In this document: positions 12,788 through 15,085 of the stretch, piece after piece | Layout of the letters: each line of letters begins with the position of its first letter | Numbering within the stretch: the stretch's first letter is position 1 | Notes under the pieces: model-generated | Databases searched by the model: none | Seen by the model: only the letters and a program-made list of their open reading frames with translations | What the model was told of the DNA's origin: nothing | Translations under genes and position numbers: made by a program | Origin: Oscillospiraceae bacterium | Lineage (GTDB): Bacteria > Bacillota_A > Clostridia > Oscillospirales > Oscillospiraceae | Assembly (NCBI GenBank): GCA_017550765.1 | Contig: JAFZOC010000297.1 | Span: forward strand, 1 to 15,085 | Length of the DNA: 15,085 nucleotides | Reading direction: 5' to 3'

Positions 12788-13210
12788 TTGAACATCACCA
12801 GCAAGGGGCGCTATGCCCTGCGGGTCATGCTGGACCTGGCCCAGCACCCGGACGAGGGCTTCGTCTCGCTGAAGACCGTGGCCGAGCGACAGGGGATCTC
12901 CATGAAGTATCTGGAATCCATCGTGGGGAGCCTGAAACGGGCGGCCCTGCTGGCCAGCTCCCGGGGCAAGGACGGCGGCTACCGTCTGGACCGGCCGCCG
13001 GAGGACTACTCCATCCGGGAGATCCTCCACGCGGTGGAGGACGACCTGGCCCCCGTCTCCTGCATCAAGGACGGCAGCATCCTCTGCGACAGAGCCGCCG
13101 CCTGTCTGACCCTCCCCATGTGGAAGGAGCTGGACGACATCACCAACGCCTACCTGGAGACCGTCAGTCTCCGGGACCTGCTGACGGGCGACAAGTGGAG
13201 GGACCTCTGA
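12788..13210 (+). CDS. iscR: IscR-type Rrf2 family transcriptional regulator
   Basis: Translation most likely starts at the TTG at 12788. AAGGAGGGAG lies just upstream, and the resulting [18 protein letters not shown] is the standard Rrf2 N-terminus. The frame is open from 12740 but without a ribosome-binding site. The 140-aa protein has a winged helix-turn-helix (about residues 25-68, [42 protein letters not shown]) and three cysteines, Cys92, Cys100 and Cys106, placed like the [2Fe-2S] ligands of IscR, though with one longer spacing than in E. coli (C-x7-C-x5-C). It probably senses Fe-S status and represses this operon. The cysteine desulfurase and scaffold genes follow. Confidence 0.92.
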   Translation: MNITSKGRYALRVMLDLAQHPDEGFVSLKTVAERQGISMKYLESIVGSLKRAALLASSRGKDGGYRLDRPPEDYSIREILHAVEDDLAPVSCIKDGSILCDRAAACLTLPMWKELDDITNAYLETVSLRDLLTGDKWRDL

Positions 13211-13304
13211 TCCGGACGTCCCGCCGCAGGCCCTCCGCGCCCCGCGGAACGGCTGTCCGCCGCCCGCCCCCATGCCATCATCACGAGAAGAAAGGACCAT
13301 GCCC

Positions 13305-14492
13305 ATGTTCGTCTATGCCGACAACGCCGCCACCACCAGCGTCTCCAAGACCGCGCTGGAGGCCATGCTCCCCTATCTGACCGAGCAGTACGGCAATCCC
13401 TCCAGTCTCTACTCCTTCGGCCAGCGGGCCCAGGAGGCCCTGCAGCAGGCCCGGGAGACCGTCGCCGCCTGTCTGGGCGCAGAGCCGAGGGAGATCTATT
13501 TCACCTCCGGCGGCTCCGAGGCCGACAATCAGGCCATCGTCTCCGCCGCCCGCCTGGGCGCCCGCAAAGGGAAGAAACACCTGATCTCCACCAAGTTCGA
13601 GCACCACGCCGTGCTGCACACCCTCAAGAAGCTGGAGAAAGAGGGCTTCGAGGTGACGCTGCTGGACGTGCACGAGGACGGGGTGGTCCGGATCGAGGAC
13701 CTGGAAGCCGCCATCCGGGAGGACACGGCCCTGGTCACCATCATGTTCGCCAACAACGAGATCGGCACCGTCCAGCCCATCGCCCAGATCGGCGCCCTGT
13801 GCCGGGAGAAGAAGATTCCCTTCCACTGCGACGCCGTCCAGGCCGCCGGCCACATGCCCATCGACGTGAAGGCCATGCAGATCGACATGCTCTCCATCTC
13901 CGGGCACAAGTTCCACGCCCCCAAGGGGGTGGGCGCCCTCTATGCCCGCAAGGGCATGGTGCTCTCGAACATCATCGAGGGCGGCGCCCAGGAGCGGGGC
14001 AAGCGCGCCGGCACCGAGAACGTGGCCGGGATCGTGGCCATGGCCGCCGCTCTGAAAGAGAGCTGCGAACACATGGCCGAGAACACCGCCAAGATCGTCC
14101 CCATGCGGGACAAGCTCTTCGCGGAGCTGGGCAAGATCCCCCACAGCAAGATCAACGGCAGTCTGGAGCACCATGTCCCCGGCACCGTGAACATGTGCTT
14201 CGAGGGCATCGAGGGCGAGAGCCTGCTGCTCCTGCTGGACGACGCGGGGATCTGCGCCTCCTCCGGCAGCGCCTGCACCTCCGGCTCCCTGGATCCCAGC
14301 CATGTGCTGCTGGCGATCGGCCTGCCCCACGAGGTGGCCCACGGCTCTCTGCGTCTGAGCATCGGGGAGTACAACACGATGGAGCAGATCGACCACATCA
14401 TCGCCACCGTGCCCCGGGTCGTCGCGTATCTTCGCGGCATGTCCCCGGTCTGGGACGAGCTGGAGAAGGGCGAGCGTCCCCATCTGATCTGA
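13305..14492 (+). CDS. nifS: Cysteine desulfurase (NifS/IscS family)
   Basis: The product is 395 aa from the ATG at 13305 ([11 protein letters not shown]), chosen because AAAGGA lies eight bases before it; an ATG two codons earlier (13299) is possible but too close to that site. This is a class-V aminotransferase-fold PLP enzyme that takes sulfur from L-cysteine for Fe-S cluster assembly. Visible residues are His100 in [18 protein letters not shown] (150-158), Asp176 and Gln179 in HCDAVQA, the PLP lysine Lys202 in [10 protein letters not shown], and the persulfide cysteine Cys324 in SSGSACTSG. It sits between iscR and the scaffold gene. Its partner is almost certainly the NifU/IscU-type protein encoded next. 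Confidence 0.96.
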   Translation: MFVYADNAATTSVSKTALEAMLPYLTEQYGNPSSLYSFGQRAQEALQQARETVAACLGAEPREIYFTSGGSEADNQAIVSAARLGARKGKKHLISTKFEHHAVLHTLKKLEKEGFEVTLLDVHEDGVVRIEDLEAAIREDTALVTIMFANNEIGTVQPIAQIGALCREKKIPFHCDAVQAAGHMPIDVKAMQIDMLSISGHKFHAPKGVGALYARKGMVLSNIIEGGAQERGKRAGTENVAGIVAMAAALKESCEHMAENTAKIVPMRDKLFAELGKIPHSKINGSLEHHVPGTVNMCFEGIEGESLLLLLDDAGICASSGSACTSGSLDPSHVLLAIGLPHEVAHGSLRLSIGEYNTMEQIDHIIATVPRVVAYLRGMSPVWDELEKGERPHLI

Positions 14493-14510
14493 GCAGGATA
14501 AGACCTTTAT

Positions 14511-14533
14511 CGCCTCCGCCGCAAGGGGAGGCG
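14511..14533 (+). other. Hairpin in the nifS-nifU intergenic region
   Basis: CGCCTCC (14511-14517) pairs with GGAGGCG (14527-14533) across a 9-base loop, with a smaller GATAA/TTATC pair just before it. The absence of a T-run argues against termination. It could be an mRNA processing or stabilising structure that sets the ratio of desulfurase to scaffold. Confidence 0.4.
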
Positions 14534-14597
14534 CCGAACACAGCGAGGCAGAGGGATCTGTCTCCACCGAAACAAGGTATCAGGAGGATATACGAAC

Positions 14598-15041
14598 ATG
14601 GCTCTCTATAGCGAAAAAGTGATGGAACATTTCCGCAATCCCCGGAACGTGGGGCAGATCGAGGACGCCGACGGCATCGGCGAAGTGGGCAACGCCAAGT
14701 GCGGCGACATCATGCGCATGTATATCAAGGTGGATGAGCATCAGGTCATCACCGACGTGAAGTTCAACACCTTCGGCTGCGGCAGCGCCATCGCCACCAG
14801 CTCCATGGCCACCGAGCTCATCAAGGGCAAGACCGTGCGGGAGGCCCTGGAGCTCTCCAACAAGGCCGTGGTGGAGGCTCTGGACGGTCTGCCCATCCAC
14901 AAGCTCCACTGCAGCGTCCTGGCCGAGCAGGCCGTCCGCGCCGCCGTGAAGGACTACTACGACCGCCACGGCATCGCCTACGACCCGGAGGACTTCCGGG
15001 AGATGGACGAGGAGGAGCTCCACGAGCACGTGGGCCACTGA
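14598..15041 (+). CDS. nifU: Fe-S cluster assembly scaffold protein (NifU/IscU family)
   Basis: The 147-aa protein matches IscU and the N-terminal domain of NifU: YSEKVMEHFRNPRNVG at the start, the cluster ligands Cys35 with Asp37 (NAKCGD), Cys61 (TFGCGSAIATSSM) and Cys105 (HKLHCSVLAEQA). The 'CGD...GCGSAIA...HCS' arrangement is complete, so it should be functional. It receives persulfide sulfur from the upstream desulfurase and builds [2Fe-2S]/[4Fe-4S] clusters for transfer to target proteins. The C-terminal 20 residues are acidic (DPEDFREMDEEELHEHVGH), and the C-terminal NifU domain is absent. AGGAGG lies about 11 bases before the start. It is the third gene of the iscR operon. Confidence 0.96.
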   Translation: MALYSEKVMEHFRNPRNVGQIEDADGIGEVGNAKCGDIMRMYIKVDEHQVITDVKFNTFGCGSAIATSSMATELIKGKTVREALELSNKAVVEALDGLPIHKLHCSVLAEQAVRAAVKDYYDRHGIAYDPEDFREMDEEELHEHVGH

Positions 15042-15067
15042 GCACATCGGACGCATAATAACGCATC

Positions 15068-15085
15068 CCCCGGCGAGAGCCGGGG
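15068..15085 (+). terminator. Hairpin at the right edge, probable terminator cut by the window
   Basis: CCCCGGC (15068-15074) and GCCGGGG (15079-15085) form a 7-bp stem with a GAGA tetraloop, 26 bases after the scaffold gene's stop. Any T-run would lie beyond the window, so termination is likely but not shown. Confidence 0.55.

Noticed and set aside
13281..14567. Minus-strand 428-codon open frame opposite the cysteine desulfurase
   Set aside because: It is a pure antisense shadow (Gly/Val/Asp/His-rich) of a gene with all catalytic residues in place.

Overview
The window is a high-GC (about two thirds G+C by eye), gene-dense bacterial chromosome segment. Canonical AGGAGG ribosome-binding sites, a Gram-positive lipoprotein substrate-binding protein, a BioY/bifunctional BirA biotin operon and an IscR-NifS-NifU Fe-S operon together suggest an anaerobic member of the Clostridia, probably a GC-rich Oscillospiraceae-like gut bacterium. 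This placement is an inference from gene content. No rRNA, tRNA, insertion sequence, phage gene or CRISPR array was found.

Layout. (1) 1-3063, carbohydrate region: a sugar ABC-transporter lipoprotein (cut by the left edge) and an AraC-type regulator lie on the minus strand. A maltose/galactoside-type O-acetyltransferase diverges from the regulator across a 188-bp intergenic region with two well-formed promoters and an 18-bp direct repeat. (2) 3084-4967, minus strand: an unrecognised 118-aa protein, a stretch with three tandem 34-bp repeats, and a three-gene cluster of small membrane proteins. Two of these have a pair of membrane helices followed by a PH/YcxB-like beta-rich domain. The cluster has its own promoter and overlapping start/stop codons. 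(3) 4968-5442, 475 bp without a gene: several strong inverted repeats, then a TTGACA promoter and a GC-rich leader that can fold into a three-way junction ahead of a DUF362 gene (5443-6480), which ends at a 17-bp-stem terminator. (4) 6718-10142, plus strand: a guanylate-kinase-like protein whose P-loop has lost its lysine, a PlsC-type acyltransferase with an added zinc ribbon and C-terminal extension, and a YfcC-family carrier overlapping it by 8 bp. (5) 10247-11878: bioY-birA, with ATGA-coupled genes and a palindromic candidate BirA operator over the -35 box. (6) 11974-12564: a membrane-anchored protein of unknown function with its own promoter and a UUCG-capped terminator. (7) 12788-15041: iscR, cysteine desulfurase and the NifU/IscU scaffold, followed by a hairpin at the right edge.

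How the genes work together. Region 1 probably takes up and modifies a sugar under control of the AraC protein. Region 5 imports biotin and attaches it to carboxylases, with BirA sensing sufficiency. Region 7 builds Fe-S clusters, and IscR, which has three cysteines, probably controls its own operon. I see no obviously novel multi-gene defence or metabolic system. The items most worth a second look are the degenerate guanylate-kinase paralog, the structured leader before the DUF362 gene, and the small-membrane-protein cluster with its adjacent tandem repeat.
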